A stretch of 64,000 bases of DNA from Phocaeicola oris (GTDB lineage: Bacteria > Bacteroidota > Bacteroidia > Bacteroidales > Bacteroidaceae), in contig NZ_JAJLQX010000015.1 of the NCBI RefSeq assembly GCF_021295095.1, positions 1 to 64,000 of the forward strand, written 5' to 3'. Of the stretch, positions 47,037 to 55,630 are shown piece after piece. Below the pieces are notes generated by a model. The model had not been told where the DNA came from. It made no database searches and saw only the letters and a list, made by a program, of their open reading frames with translations. The position numbers were made by a program, and so were the translations under genes. Numbering within the stretch: position 1 is the first letter of the stretch; each line of letters begins with the position of its first letter.

Positions 47037-47624
47037 ATGCAAGCTATTGATATGGAAAAAGTAAAGAAGGGAGATGAACATGAGTTCAGTCTTCTCTTTT
47101 CACTTTTTTATCCTAAATTAATGTCTCTGGCTTGTCGTTTTGTGCCTGAATATATTGCAGAAGATCTGGTACAGGGTGTTTTTGTGATGTATTGGGAAAA
47201 TAAGCATTGTTTGGAATGCTGCAACACTTTGTCTTTTTTTTATAAATGTACACAAAACAGTTGTTTGAATTATCTGAAACATCAGGCTGTCATAAACAGA
47301 CATGAAGAAGAAGTGCGTCTGGCAGAAGAACGTATCACGTTCCAATTATCGCAATCGAATGCTAATGATCTGTGGGATAAAGTTGTAGAAAGTAATATAA
47401 AAGAAATATTGGAGCGATCTGTTTCTAAGCTGCCTCCTAAATGCAGACAAGCGTTCGAATTGTCTTTCTTTGGCGAAAAGACTTATAAGGAAATTGCTGA
47501 AATTATGCATATTTCATCGCGTACGGTTGAAGAACACGTGCAAAAAGCAATGAAAATATTGCGTTCCGATTTGAAAGATATTTTATTCTATCTATGCTTA
47601 TGTTTGTTTAAAAGCGTATTATAG
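47037..47624 (+). CDS. ECF-type RNA polymerase sigma factor
   Basis: 195 residues. Region 2 (about 15-80, EFSLLFSLFYPKLMSLACRF, then EDLVQGVFVMYW) and region 4 (about 135-185, LPPKCRQAFELSFFGEKTYKEIAEIM followed by SSRTVEEHVQKAMKIL) are complete. The type pairs with FecR-like anti-sigma factors in Bacteroides to switch on SusC/SusD operons; the FecR, SusC and SusD genes follow. AGGAGG at 47029-47034 is very close to the ATG at 47037, so a start at the next ATG (47052) is possible. Confidence 0.92.
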   Translation: MQAIDMEKVKKGDEHEFSLLFSLFYPKLMSLACRFVPEYIAEDLVQGVFVMYWENKHCLECCNTLSFFYKCTQNSCLNYLKHQAVINRHEEEVRLAEERITFQLSQSNANDLWDKVVESNIKEILERSVSKLPPKCRQAFELSFFGEKTYKEIAEIMHISSRTVEEHVQKAMKILRSDLKDILFYLCLCLFKSVL

Positions 47625-47693
47625 CGTATTTGCTCTCTGCCTCATAAAGCAAATTCATAAACCTGCCTATAATTAATAGCTTATTTTTATTTT

Positions 47694-47711
47694 CTTGCTT
47701 TCGATAGCAAG
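47694..47711. other. Small hairpin in the sigma-fecR gap
   Basis: CTTGCT (47694-47699) pairs with AGCAAG (47706-47711). It lies in the 315-base gap 47625-47939, which also contains a weaker A/T-rich stem near 47814-47829 (GAGAAAG with CTTTTTCTC). No promoter of the usual type was found, so the fecR gene may be read from the sigma promoter. Confidence 0.4.
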
Positions 47712-47939
47712 CGACAATTTTATACCGTTTGCATCAGACCATGTATCTGAATGGTTGAACATCGAAAAAGGATAAGGTAACCTCAAAGAGAAAACATTAT
47801 CGCTAAAAGAGCGGAGAAAGCTTTTTCTCTTCCATTTATTTTGTCGGTAATTGAAATATTTCTTATTCGACCCCGTAGTTCTTTTTCTCTCGATTGTCTT
47901 ATTTATAAAGACCCTTATAATTATTTGTATACATTATAT

Positions 47940-48941
47940 ATGAGTGAAGAGTTGCTGATACGATATTTGGATAGAAAATGTTCTGATGAAGAAGTGGAGT
48001 ACGTCTGTAATTGGCTGATGAAGAGCCCTGCTAATCGCCGTATACTATTTGAATTGGAACAAATCTGGGGAATAAAAATGCAATTGCGTTTTGCGGATAA
48101 GGAACGCATAGACAAAGCTTACCAGCAGTTGAGCAGAAAGCTGGGATTTGAAAAATCTGAGAAGGCAAAAAAGACAACGGGATTATTGCTCAAATTCAGA
48201 GTGAGAGAATGGATGAAATATGTTGCCATACTAGTTTTAGCGTCTTTATTAGCAGTGAATCTGTTGTATGATGGTAAGGAACGCTCATTAGTGTATAATA
48301 CGGTTATTGTTCCTAAAGGACAGCGTGTGTCTTTAAAATTAAGCGATGGAACGATGGTTTGGCTGAATGCCGGCAGTCGATTTTCTTATCCAAGCCAATT
48401 TTCGCAAAAATATAGAAAAGTGAGTCTGGAAGGAGAAGGCTATTTTGAGGTGACACATAATGAGAAATCTCCTTTTACGATAGAGCTGCAAAAATTGAAT
48501 GTCAAAGTATTGGGTACAAAGTTTAATGTAAAAGCGTATAAAGACGAACCTTATTGGGTGGCATTGAAAGAGGGAAGCATTGAGGTGGCTACTTTCGACA
48601 AAAAAGAGAAAAAAAGGCTGAAGCCCAATGATCAGGTCTACTATACCGAACAGTCGGGACTACTAATGGTAAAGAGTACGCATGCTGTTTCGGCGAATGC
48701 ATGGATTACGGGAGACTTGAAGTTTGAAAATAAGACACTTCAAGAAATTATTCACAGCATGGAGCGTCGTTACGATGTGAGAATTAAGATAATAGATAGC
48801 ACGGAGTTGGTACAGGATCTTTTCACATGTCATTTTAGAAAGGATATCAGTTTGCGGCAGGCGATGGATTTATTGAAAGAAACAAGAAGGGTGAATTACA
48901 GAATCGAAAAAGATACTGTCTACCTATATAGAAGTAAATAG
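47940..48941 (+). CDS. FecR-type anti-sigma factor
   Basis: 333 residues from the ATG at 47940 (MSEELLIRYLDRKCSDEEVEYV); a longer frame with a TTG start is not family-like. Cytoplasmic sigma-binding part about 1-85, one membrane helix about 92-110, then the periplasmic FecR domain (GQRVSLKLSDGTMVWLNAGS near 126-145, EGYFEV near 165) and a C-terminal STN-like DUF4974 part (WITGDLKFENKTLQEIIHSM). It should hold the ECF sigma factor until the SusC-type receptor signals through its own STN domain. Confidence 0.93.
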   Translation: MSEELLIRYLDRKCSDEEVEYVCNWLMKSPANRRILFELEQIWGIKMQLRFADKERIDKAYQQLSRKLGFEKSEKAKKTTGLLLKFRVREWMKYVAILVLASLLAVNLLYDGKERSLVYNTVIVPKGQRVSLKLSDGTMVWLNAGSRFSYPSQFSQKYRKVSLEGEGYFEVTHNEKSPFTIELQKLNVKVLGTKFNVKAYKDEPYWVALKEGSIEVATFDKKEKKRLKPNDQVYYTEQSGLLMVKSTHAVSANAWITGDLKFENKTLQEIIHSMERRYDVRIKIIDSTELVQDLFTCHFRKDISLRQAMDLLKETRRVNYRIEKDTVYLYRSK

Positions 48942-48992
48942 TATGTTAAACAAAAAAAATATGCCTATGGGATGAATCATTAAAACAAAGGC

Positions 48993-49015
48993 CGGAGAAT
49001 AGTGACGCATCTCCG
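48993..49015 (+). other. Hairpin before the susC-type gene
   Basis: CGGAGA (48993-48998) pairs with TCTCCG (49010-49015), with extra G-C pairs possible outside. It lies in the 130-base gap between fecR and susC, with no T run. It may adjust the relative expression of anti-sigma factor and receptor. Confidence 0.45.
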
Positions 49016-49071
49016 ACCCCTTAATTAACAAGTAACCTTTTATTTATTACTAATTAATCAATCACAAATGT

Positions 49072-52000
49072 ATGAATTATATTTTGAAATGCACGCCATT
49101 GGGTGAGCGGAAATCATCGTGGCTTAGAAAAATATTATTGAAGATGAGGTTTTTTCTGTTTTTTATATTGCTGGGAACGCTGCAGTCGTTGGCCAATGTA
49201 ACTTACTCACAGAATGTGAAATTATCTTTGGATATGCAGAACGTCACTGTACGTGATGTCATTACTTCCATTGAAAAGCAAGGAAATTTCTACTTTACGT
49301 ATAATCTGAACCAGATAAATGTAGATAGAAAAGTATCTATTAAAGTGAAAGAGCGTACGGTGAAGGAGATCCTCGATTATTTGTTTTCCGGAAACGAGGT
49401 GGAATATAAGATTGAGAACCGACACATCGTTTTATATAAGAAGAACTCGAAAGAGAGCATGTCTTCGAGACAGCAAAAAACAATCAAAGGTCTTATTGTC
49501 GATGCGGGAGGTGACCCCATTATAGGGGCATCGGTTGCTGTATCCGGAACTACCAATGGCACAGTGACCGATTTGGAAGGAAACTTTATTCTGTCTGTTC
49601 CCAATGGAGCGGAGTTGACTGTTTCGTATGTAGGTTATATTACAAAAACTATTAAAATTGAAAATCAGTCTTTCATAAAAGTGGTTTTGGTAGAGGATAC
49701 GAAAACTTTGGATGAAATCGTTGTTGTAGGTTATGGAACTCAGAAGAAATCGGATGTATCGGGTTCTGTAATTACGGTTTCGGGAGAGAAGTTGGGCAAA
49801 ATACCGACAGCTAATGCTGAATTTGCTCTGCAGGGTATGGCTCCCGGGCTGGCTGTTAACTTTGGTAGTGGTGCTGCCGGTTCTTCTACTACGTTGCAGG
49901 TTCGTGGCGTAACAACCTGGGGCACAGACAACACTCCTTTGGTTATCATTGATGGTGTTCCGGGAGATATGTCGTATCTTAATCCTGAAGATATTAAATC
50001 AATGTCTGTGTTGAAAGATGCCGCGACTGCCGCTATTTATGGTGCACGTGCCGCTGCAGGAGTTATTCTGATCGAAACTCATCGTGGAACTTTGCAAGTA
50101 CCTAAAATTCATTTTTCTGCATATTGGGGTATAGAAGATCTTCCTAAGCGTATGGAGGTTTGTAATTCGGAAGAATTTGTCAAAGTACGGAAGATGGCTT
50201 TGACAAATGCGGGCATTGCAGAAAACAGATGGCCGAAATATATCGCTGAATACGAGAGAGAGCCGGCGCAGTTTGCTGATACTGATTGGCAAAAGGAGTA
50301 TTATCGTCGTGGATTTGTTCAGAAATATGATTTTGGATATACTTCTGGTAATGAGAATATGAATGTAGCTCTTTCTGCCTTTTATTCTACGACCGATGCT
50401 GTTGTTATCGGTACGGGAGAAACGAAATACGGATTTCGCTTAAACTCCGATTTGTCACGTGGTAAGTTCAAAATGGGAGAGTCTGTGAGCTACAGCCGTT
50501 GGGAAGCCGATTTGGAAGCAAATACCGGATTCCCAAGCATGTATCAGATAACTAATATCGAACCGCTGGCTTTTGTGCACGATGAAAAGAATGACGGTGG
50601 TTACGGTGGTGCCATTAGAGGAATGGGAATGTCGGATGCCAATAATGTTGTGGGGTATAATCAATTGGTGGAATATATCTCTGTACAGGATTACATTTCT
50701 GCATCCGGATATTTGCAGTACGAACCTGTTAAAAATCTAATAGTTAAAGCCAGGGCAGCCCGTAGCATGTATTTTGGAAGCATGAGGCAATTTATACCGA
50801 CGTATGAGTTGGGAGTCATGAATGTCAATAATAGGGCTTCTCTTTCAGAAGATCGGTCAAGGACGGTAAATGACCTGCTCGAATTAACAGCAAACTGGAA
50901 TCAATCATTTAAAGAAACTCACAACATACAAGCTTTATTGGGTATTTCTCAAGAAGAGAGTCATTATGAAGGCATCAATGCATCGGGTAAGAAGTTTGAG
51001 AACAATGAAATGAGATTGCTGGGACATGCGCAGGAAGATTTTATTGCAGGTGGGGACAAAACTCGTAGCGGACTGCGTTCTGTTTTCGGACGATTAAATT
51101 ACAATTATAAATTACGCTACATGTTCATGGCATCGTTTCGTTATGATGGCTCTTCGAGATTTGCCTCCGGTAATAAATGGGGATTTTTTCCTTCAGTATC
51201 GGCTGGTTGGAATATCGCCAACGAATCGTTTTGGGATAAAATGAAAGAAACAGTTTCCACTTTTAAGCTACGTTTAAGCTATGGTGGGTTGGGTAATCAA
51301 TCAATAGGTCTATACAAATATATTCCCGCATTAACTTCTAATACTAACACTCTTAATTATCCGTTCGGGGGAAAGAACGTGTCACTGGGCTATGCCGTTA
51401 TCGGACTTCCTTCGATAAATATTAAATGGGAGACAACTATTTATAAGAATATCGGTGTCGACCTTGGTCTTTGGAACAACAAGTTAGAGCTTTCGGCAGA
51501 AGCTTATATTAAGGATACGCGCGATATGCTCTCTTCTAAAAATATCAGCCTGTGTACCGGCTTTGGTCCATTGACGGTTAATGACGGAAAATTGCGTACT
51601 ACCGGATTTGAGTTTCAAGCTATTTATCATGGGAAAATGGGAAAACTGAAGTATGATCTTGATATGAATCTGACCCATTATAAGAGTGTTTTGAAAGCTA
51701 TGGCAGATCCTAACTACATGTATGAATATGGTGCGTTGCGCACTTACGTAGGTGGTGAAATCGGAGAGTTTTGGGTAACAAAGACTGCCGGCATCTTCCA
51801 AAATGAACAAGAAGTGCAAGATTGGAATAAAACACATGGTTTTTATGATCAGAAAGGCAATTGGCAAGGTATACAGCCTTCGGCAAAACCGGGTGATATA
51901 CGCTTTGTCGATCAAAATGGAGACGGACTGTTAGATATAAAAGATAAAGTGAAAGTAGGAAGTGGAACTCCAAAGGTGGCATTAGCATTTAATGTGAATT

Positions 52001-52461
52001 TGGCGTATCGAGATTTCGACTTAGTGGCTAACTTTTATGGACACTTGGGGGTTAAACGCTACAATTATACGAAATATCAACTGCAACGTATGGATCATGT
52101 GTTTAACTATGGGAAAGATGCGCTGAAAGCTTGGACGCCTGAAAATAAAAGCAGAGATATTCCTCGAGCGGTTCAGGGAGACCCGAACAAGAACAATCGT
52201 GTATCAGACCGTTTTGTTGAAAATGGTGATTATATTCGTCTGAACAATCTGCAATTCGGCTATAATTTGCCAGTCCAGATATGTAGAAATTTGGGCATTT
52301 CGAACTTGCGTTTCTACATAGGAGGAACCCGTTTGTTCACTATAACAAAATACAAAGGGTACGATCCTTCTACGGGAGATTCGGTTGGAAAGATAGGCTA
52401 TGACTATGCTGCCACTCCGCTGAGTCGTTCATATATGGCGGGTCTTAAATTTGGTTTCTAA
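49072..52461 (+). CDS. SusC/RagA-type TonB-dependent receptor with STN domain
   Basis: 1129 residues. Signal region about 1-46 (an ATG at 49144 giving MRFFLFFILL is an alternative start); STN secretin-like domain about 49-123; CarboxypepD_reg domain about 136-215; TonB box and plug from EIVVVGYGTQKKSDVSGSV near 215 to about 335; beta-barrel to a C-terminal aromatic (AGLKFGF). The STN domain is the one that contacts FecR, so this is a signalling receptor as well as an importer. Works in the outer membrane with the SusD-like lipoprotein encoded next. Ligand unknown. Confidence 0.95.
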   Translation: MNYILKCTPLGERKSSWLRKILLKMRFFLFFILLGTLQSLANVTYSQNVKLSLDMQNVTVRDVITSIEKQGNFYFTYNLNQINVDRKVSIKVKERTVKEILDYLFSGNEVEYKIENRHIVLYKKNSKESMSSRQQKTIKGLIVDAGGDPIIGASVAVSGTTNGTVTDLEGNFILSVPNGAELTVSYVGYITKTIKIENQSFIKVVLVEDTKTLDEIVVVGYGTQKKSDVSGSVITVSGEKLGKIPTANAEFALQGMAPGLAVNFGSGAAGSSTTLQVRGVTTWGTDNTPLVIIDGVPGDMSYLNPEDIKSMSVLKDAATAAIYGARAAAGVILIETHRGTLQVPKIHFSAYWGIEDLPKRMEVCNSEEFVKVRKMALTNAGIAENRWPKYIAEYEREPAQFADTDWQKEYYRRGFVQKYDFGYTSGNENMNVALSAFYSTTDAVVIGTGETKYGFRLNSDLSRGKFKMGESVSYSRWEADLEANTGFPSMYQITNIEPLAFVHDEKNDGGYGGAIRGMGMSDANNVVGYNQLVEYISVQDYISASGYLQYEPVKNLIVKARAARSMYFGSMRQFIPTYELGVMNVNNRASLSEDRSRTVNDLLELTANWNQSFKETHNIQALLGISQEESHYEGINASGKKFENNEMRLLGHAQEDFIAGGDKTRSGLRSVFGRLNYNYKLRYMFMASFRYDGSSRFASGNKWGFFPSVSAGWNIANESFWDKMKETVSTFKLRLSYGGLGNQSIGLYKYIPALTSNTNTLNYPFGGKNVSLGYAVIGLPSINIKWETTIYKNIGVDLGLWNNKLELSAEAYIKDTRDMLSSKNISLCTGFGPLTVNDGKLRTTGFEFQAIYHGKMGKLKYDLDMNLTHYKSVLKAMADPNYMYEYGALRTYVGGEIGEFWVTKTAGIFQNEQEVQDWNKTHGFYDQKGNWQGIQPSAKPGDIRFVDQNGDGLLDIKDKVKVGSGTPKVALAFNVNLAYRDFDLVANFYGHLGVKRYNYTKYQLQRMDHVFNYGKDALKAWTPENKSRDIPRAVQGDPNKNNRVSDRFVENGDYIRLNNLQFGYNLPVQICRNLGISNLRFYIGGTRLFTITKYKGYDPSTGDSVGKIGYDYAATPLSRSYMAGLKFGF

Positions 52462-52480
52462 CAGATAAAAGAAGAGTATT

Positions 52481-54010
52481 ATGAAAAGGAAAAATATATT
52501 ATTATGCGCTTCTATCTTAAGCGGATTGTGTTTGTCATCTTGCACTGGAGGGTTTTTGGATGAAGACCGAAATCCTAACTCTCTTTCACCAAATATTTTT
52601 TGGAAAAGTGAAACGGACATTATGAAAGGCTTGACCAGTGCTTACGCCGCTTTGCAACCCAGTGCCAGCTGGGCAGTTCCTTATGAGCGATATGTTGTAA
52701 TTGACAATTACCGTAGCGATGAAATCGATTTCCGTGCAGATGTCACTTCATGGATGAGCATTGCGATGTTTACTAATGATCCAGATAATAGTGTGACCAA
52801 AAAAGAATGGACTAATTTGTATACAGGCATAAATTATGCTAATCAATGTATAGACAATATTCCGAATGTTTCGGGGGAAAACGCTGATTTGGAAGTCGTA
52901 AAGAAGCAAGCGATGGCTGAAGCCCGATTCTTGAGAGCCTATTTTTATTATCGGTTGTATTTGAACTATGGAGAGAAGATACCCATTTACCTTCATGAGC
53001 TTAAAGGAACTGAAAAAGAGTTCTATCCGGAACAGGCAAAAGAAGGAGAACTTGTTAACTTCATTGAAACGGAGCTTTCTGAAATTCAGAAGGATTTGCC
53101 CGAAAGCTATGAGGAAGATCAAGGAGGGAAAATTACCCGATATGCGGCTGCAGCTATTTTAGGTAAATTTTATATGTTCCGTCATGAAGTAGGAAAGGCT
53201 GAGAAGGAATTTGAGAAGCTGATAGGTAAATTTGAGCTGATGAAAAACTATGCGGACAATTTTGATGGGATGCACAAGAATAATCGGGAGTCTGTTTTTG
53301 AGATTCAATTTACAGGAGACATGACCGGAGGTCATAGGGAATATAACTTGTTCGCAATTCATCTTGCTCCATTTTCTGCTTATGACGGTGGTTATGAAGA
53401 GGCTTATCCGTCAGATTGGCTATTTGAGTTGATGAAGACAGATAAAACTGTTGACGGAAAATATAGCGACCGTATTTTATCTACTATTATTTTTGACGAT
53501 CCGCATTGTCGTCCATCATACTATGATGCCGGAAAGAGTTTTTCTGATTACCATTCTCAAGGACAATTTTTCTGGCATAAATATGTGACTTGGAGTCCGG
53601 AGTTAAGTGCCGAATGGTATCGAAGCGGATACAACATTCCGGTAGTTCGATATGCAGATGTTTTACTGCTATATGCCGAGTGCCTGAATGAAAGAGGAGC
53701 TACGGCAGAAGCTATTTCGTACATTAACAAGGTGCGTAACCGTGTCAACGTACCTACTTTGCCTGCCACTCTTTCCAAAGCAGATGTATTGAAACATTTG
53801 CAGGATGTGGAACGTCCGTGCGAGTTAGCGTTAGAGGGAATTCGTTGGTATGATTTGATTCGGTGGGGTATTGTTGGTGAGACATTGAAAACACACAAAA
53901 AGCCCTATGTGGAAAATTATGTAGATACGAAACACACATTGTTTCCTATTCCCAGCAATGAATTTCTTATGAATCCCGATTGGGAGCAAAATCCGAATTT
54001 TAGTAAATAA
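52481..54010 (+). CDS. SusD/RagB-type surface lipoprotein
   Basis: 509 residues. Lipobox LCLSSC with Cys21, then GGFLDEDRNPNSLSPNIFW, the usual SusD start with the NPN/FW elements, TPR-like helices (AEARFLRAYFYYRLYLNYGEKIP) and the C-terminal segment with VRYADVLLLYAECLNERGATAEAISYINKVRNR and ERPCELALEGIRWYDLIRWG. Closes over the SusC-type transporter and binds the ligand at the cell surface. No glycoside hydrolase, lyase, peptidase or sulfatase gene follows. Confidence 0.95.
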   Translation: MKRKNILLCASILSGLCLSSCTGGFLDEDRNPNSLSPNIFWKSETDIMKGLTSAYAALQPSASWAVPYERYVVIDNYRSDEIDFRADVTSWMSIAMFTNDPDNSVTKKEWTNLYTGINYANQCIDNIPNVSGENADLEVVKKQAMAEARFLRAYFYYRLYLNYGEKIPIYLHELKGTEKEFYPEQAKEGELVNFIETELSEIQKDLPESYEEDQGGKITRYAAAAILGKFYMFRHEVGKAEKEFEKLIGKFELMKNYADNFDGMHKNNRESVFEIQFTGDMTGGHREYNLFAIHLAPFSAYDGGYEEAYPSDWLFELMKTDKTVDGKYSDRILSTIIFDDPHCRPSYYDAGKSFSDYHSQGQFFWHKYVTWSPELSAEWYRSGYNIPVVRYADVLLLYAECLNERGATAEAISYINKVRNRVNVPTLPATLSKADVLKHLQDVERPCELALEGIRWYDLIRWGIVGETLKTHKKPYVENYVDTKHTLFPIPSNEFLMNPDWEQNPNFSK

Positions 54011-54094
54011 TTCGATATTCAAATTTCAGGATGAGGGTGTGTTAAGACTAAACTGATCAATCGGAAAAGTATGGGATTGTAAGAGACAAACATA

Positions 54095-54140
54095 AAATAG
54101 CCTTATCAAACTTCATTTTGAGGTAATGATAGGGCTATTT
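54095..54140 (+). terminator. Terminator after the susD-type gene
   Basis: AAATAGCCTTATCA (54095-54108) pairs with TGATAGGGCTATTT (54127-54140), one mismatch. It ends the sigma/FecR/SusC/SusD island. Confidence 0.82.
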
Positions 54141-54173
54141 ATACAGCAGCTGAAGATAGAGTGTAATTTCAGA

Positions 54174-54320
54174 TTAGAAGTTTATCTTCACTGTATTGAG
54201 TTTTGGCATACCTTCATCCTTTTTAACCTTACAGTATACCTTCCCCGGTTCGGGATAAGTTTTTCTAAAATAATGTAAGCTGCTTTTTATCTTCAATAGT
54301 GTATCTTTCTTACCAATCAT
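54174..54320 (-). CDS. Possible small basic protein, unknown
   Basis: A 48-codon frame from ATG (54320) to TAA (54174) on the minus strand: it begins MIGKKDTLLKIKSSLHYF and ends PKLNTVKINF, with KTYPEPGKVYCKVKKDEG between. It is lysine-rich and coding-like in composition, but I do not recognise a family and see no TAnnTTTG promoter upstream. It lies between the SusD terminator and the DUF3467 relic. It may be a real short gene or the end of a lost one. Confidence 0.35.
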   Translation of the reverse strand: MIGKKDTLLKIKSSLHYFRKTYPEPGKVYCKVKKDEGMPKLNTVKINF

Positions 54321-54347
54321 ATTTTTCAATTATTAATATTGCTGTCT

Positions 54348-54395
54348 GGTAAAACTTTTATTCCGCCATTGAGCGGATTTAAGGGCGAAGCTTAA
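54348..54395 (+). pseudogene. 3' end of a second DUF3467 gene
   Basis: Fifteen codons, GKTFIPPLSGFKGEA then TAA, identical in protein sequence to the end of the intact DUF3467 gene (46726-46770), with a few silent base changes. The match goes on through about 85 bases of downstream DNA including the terminator. There is no start and the rest of the gene is missing. Confidence 0.8.
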
Positions 54396-54423
54396 TTCGT
54401 TTCCGATAGTAAAATTCTTGATT

Positions 54424-54458
54424 AGCCTGTCTTTCTGAAGTTTTTTGAGAGACAGGCT
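54424..54458 (+). terminator. Duplicate of the DUF3467 terminator
   Basis: AGCCTGTCTTTC (54424-54435) pairs with GAGAGACAGGCT (54447-54458), followed by AATTTTT. Near-copy of 46799-46833. Confidence 0.85.
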
Positions 54459-54477
54459 AATTTTTGAGCAAAAAATA

Positions 54478-54507
54478 TTGTTTCTTAAAAAATAATATGT
54501 AACTTTG
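54478..54507 (+). promoter_or_regulatory. Promoter for the str/S10 ribosomal operon
   Basis: TTG at 54478-54480, 19-base spacer, TAACTTTG at 54500-54507, followed by CAGCCC. The initial sequence TTTGCAGCC is shared with the tRNA-tuf promoter. Leader of about 70 bases. Confidence 0.78.
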
Positions 54508-54583
54508 CAGCCCAAAATGTATAATTTTGACTTTAGTATAGATAATTAATAAACAATAATATATAAATTAAAAACAAAACAAA

Positions 54584-54967
54584 ATGCCTACTATTCAACA
54601 ATTAGTAAGAAAAGGAAGACAGGTTTTGGTAGACAAGAGTAAATCACCGGCACTTCAGTCATGCCCTCAGAAGCGTGGCGTGTGTGTTCGTGTGTATACT
54701 ACTACGCCTAAGAAGCCTAACTCAGCAATGCGTAAGGTTGCTCGTGTCCGTTTGACCAATTCACATGAGGTCAACTCTTACATTCCGGGAGAAGGACATA
54801 ATCTTCAGGAACACTCTATCGTACTTGTACGTGGCGGTCGTGTAAAGGATTTGCCGGGTGTTCGTTACCACATCGTGCGTGGAACATTGGATACAGCCGG
54901 TGTAGCCGGTCGTACACAACGTCGTAGCAAGTATGGCGCTAAACGTCCTAAAGAAGGCAAGAAGTAA
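54584..54967 (+). CDS. rpsL: 30S ribosomal protein S12
   Basis: 127 residues. The decoding-site loops [20 protein letters not shown] and [13 protein letters not shown] are normal; the lysines linked to streptomycin resistance are in their wild-type form (TPKKPNS). First gene of the long ribosomal operon. The following 156-base gap (54968-55123) has no gene and may hold a control element for rpsG. Confidence 0.97.
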   Translation: MPTIQQLVRKGRQVLVDKSKSPALQSCPQKRGVCVRVYTTTPKKPNSAMRKVARVRLTNSHEVNSYIPGEGHNLQEHSIVLVRGGRVKDLPGVRYHIVRGTLDTAGVAGRTQRRSKYGAKRPKEGKK

Positions 54968-55123
54968 TTAACAGGATACTTCTGGAGTTTTAAACAGTAT
55001 TTTTTTTTGAAATTTAGTTTTTGGTTTGTTGGAAGAAGCAATAAAGGTTGAGTAAATGCTTCGGTGGAAGTGTTGAAGTAGACGAAGAGTGCAGCCCCAA
55101 ACAAAAACATTAGTTTTAGAACA

Positions 55124-55600
55124 ATGAGAAAAGCAAAACCAAAAAAACATGTGATCCTGCCGGATCCGGTGTTCAATGACGTAAAGGTCTCAAAATTCGT
55201 TAATCATCTGATGTATGATGGTAAGAAGAACACCTCTTATGAAATCTTTTATGACGCGCTGGAAACAGTAAAGTCAAAACTTCCAAACGAAGAGAAGTCG
55301 GCATTGGAAGTTTGGAAAAAGGCACTTGACAATATCACTCCTCAGATTGAGGTTAAATCACGCCGTATCGGTGGCGCGACATTCCAGGTTCCTACAGAAA
55401 TTCGTCCGGAACGTAAGGAGTCTGTTTCCATGAAGAATATGATTTCTTTCGCTCGCAAGCGTGGTGGTAAATCTATGGCAGACAAATTGGCTGCGGAGAT
55501 TGTTGATGCGTATAACGAACAAGGCGGTGCTTTCAAACGTAAGGAGGATATGCACCGTATGGCTGAAGCTAACCGTGCATTTGCACACTTCAGATTCTAA
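55124..55600 (+). CDS. rpsG: 30S ribosomal protein S7
   Basis: 158 residues, starting [30 protein letters not shown]. Primary 16S-binding protein of the head. [21 protein letters not shown] region present. fusA follows 30 bases later. Confidence 0.97.
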   Translation: MRKAKPKKHVILPDPVFNDVKVSKFVNHLMYDGKKNTSYEIFYDALETVKSKLPNEEKSALEVWKKALDNITPQIEVKSRRIGGATFQVPTEIRPERKESVSMKNMISFARKRGGKSMADKLAAEIVDAYNEQGGAFKRKEDMHRMAEANRAFAHFRF

Positions 55601-55630
55601 TCAAGTTTTAATTTTAAGCAAGAATAACAA

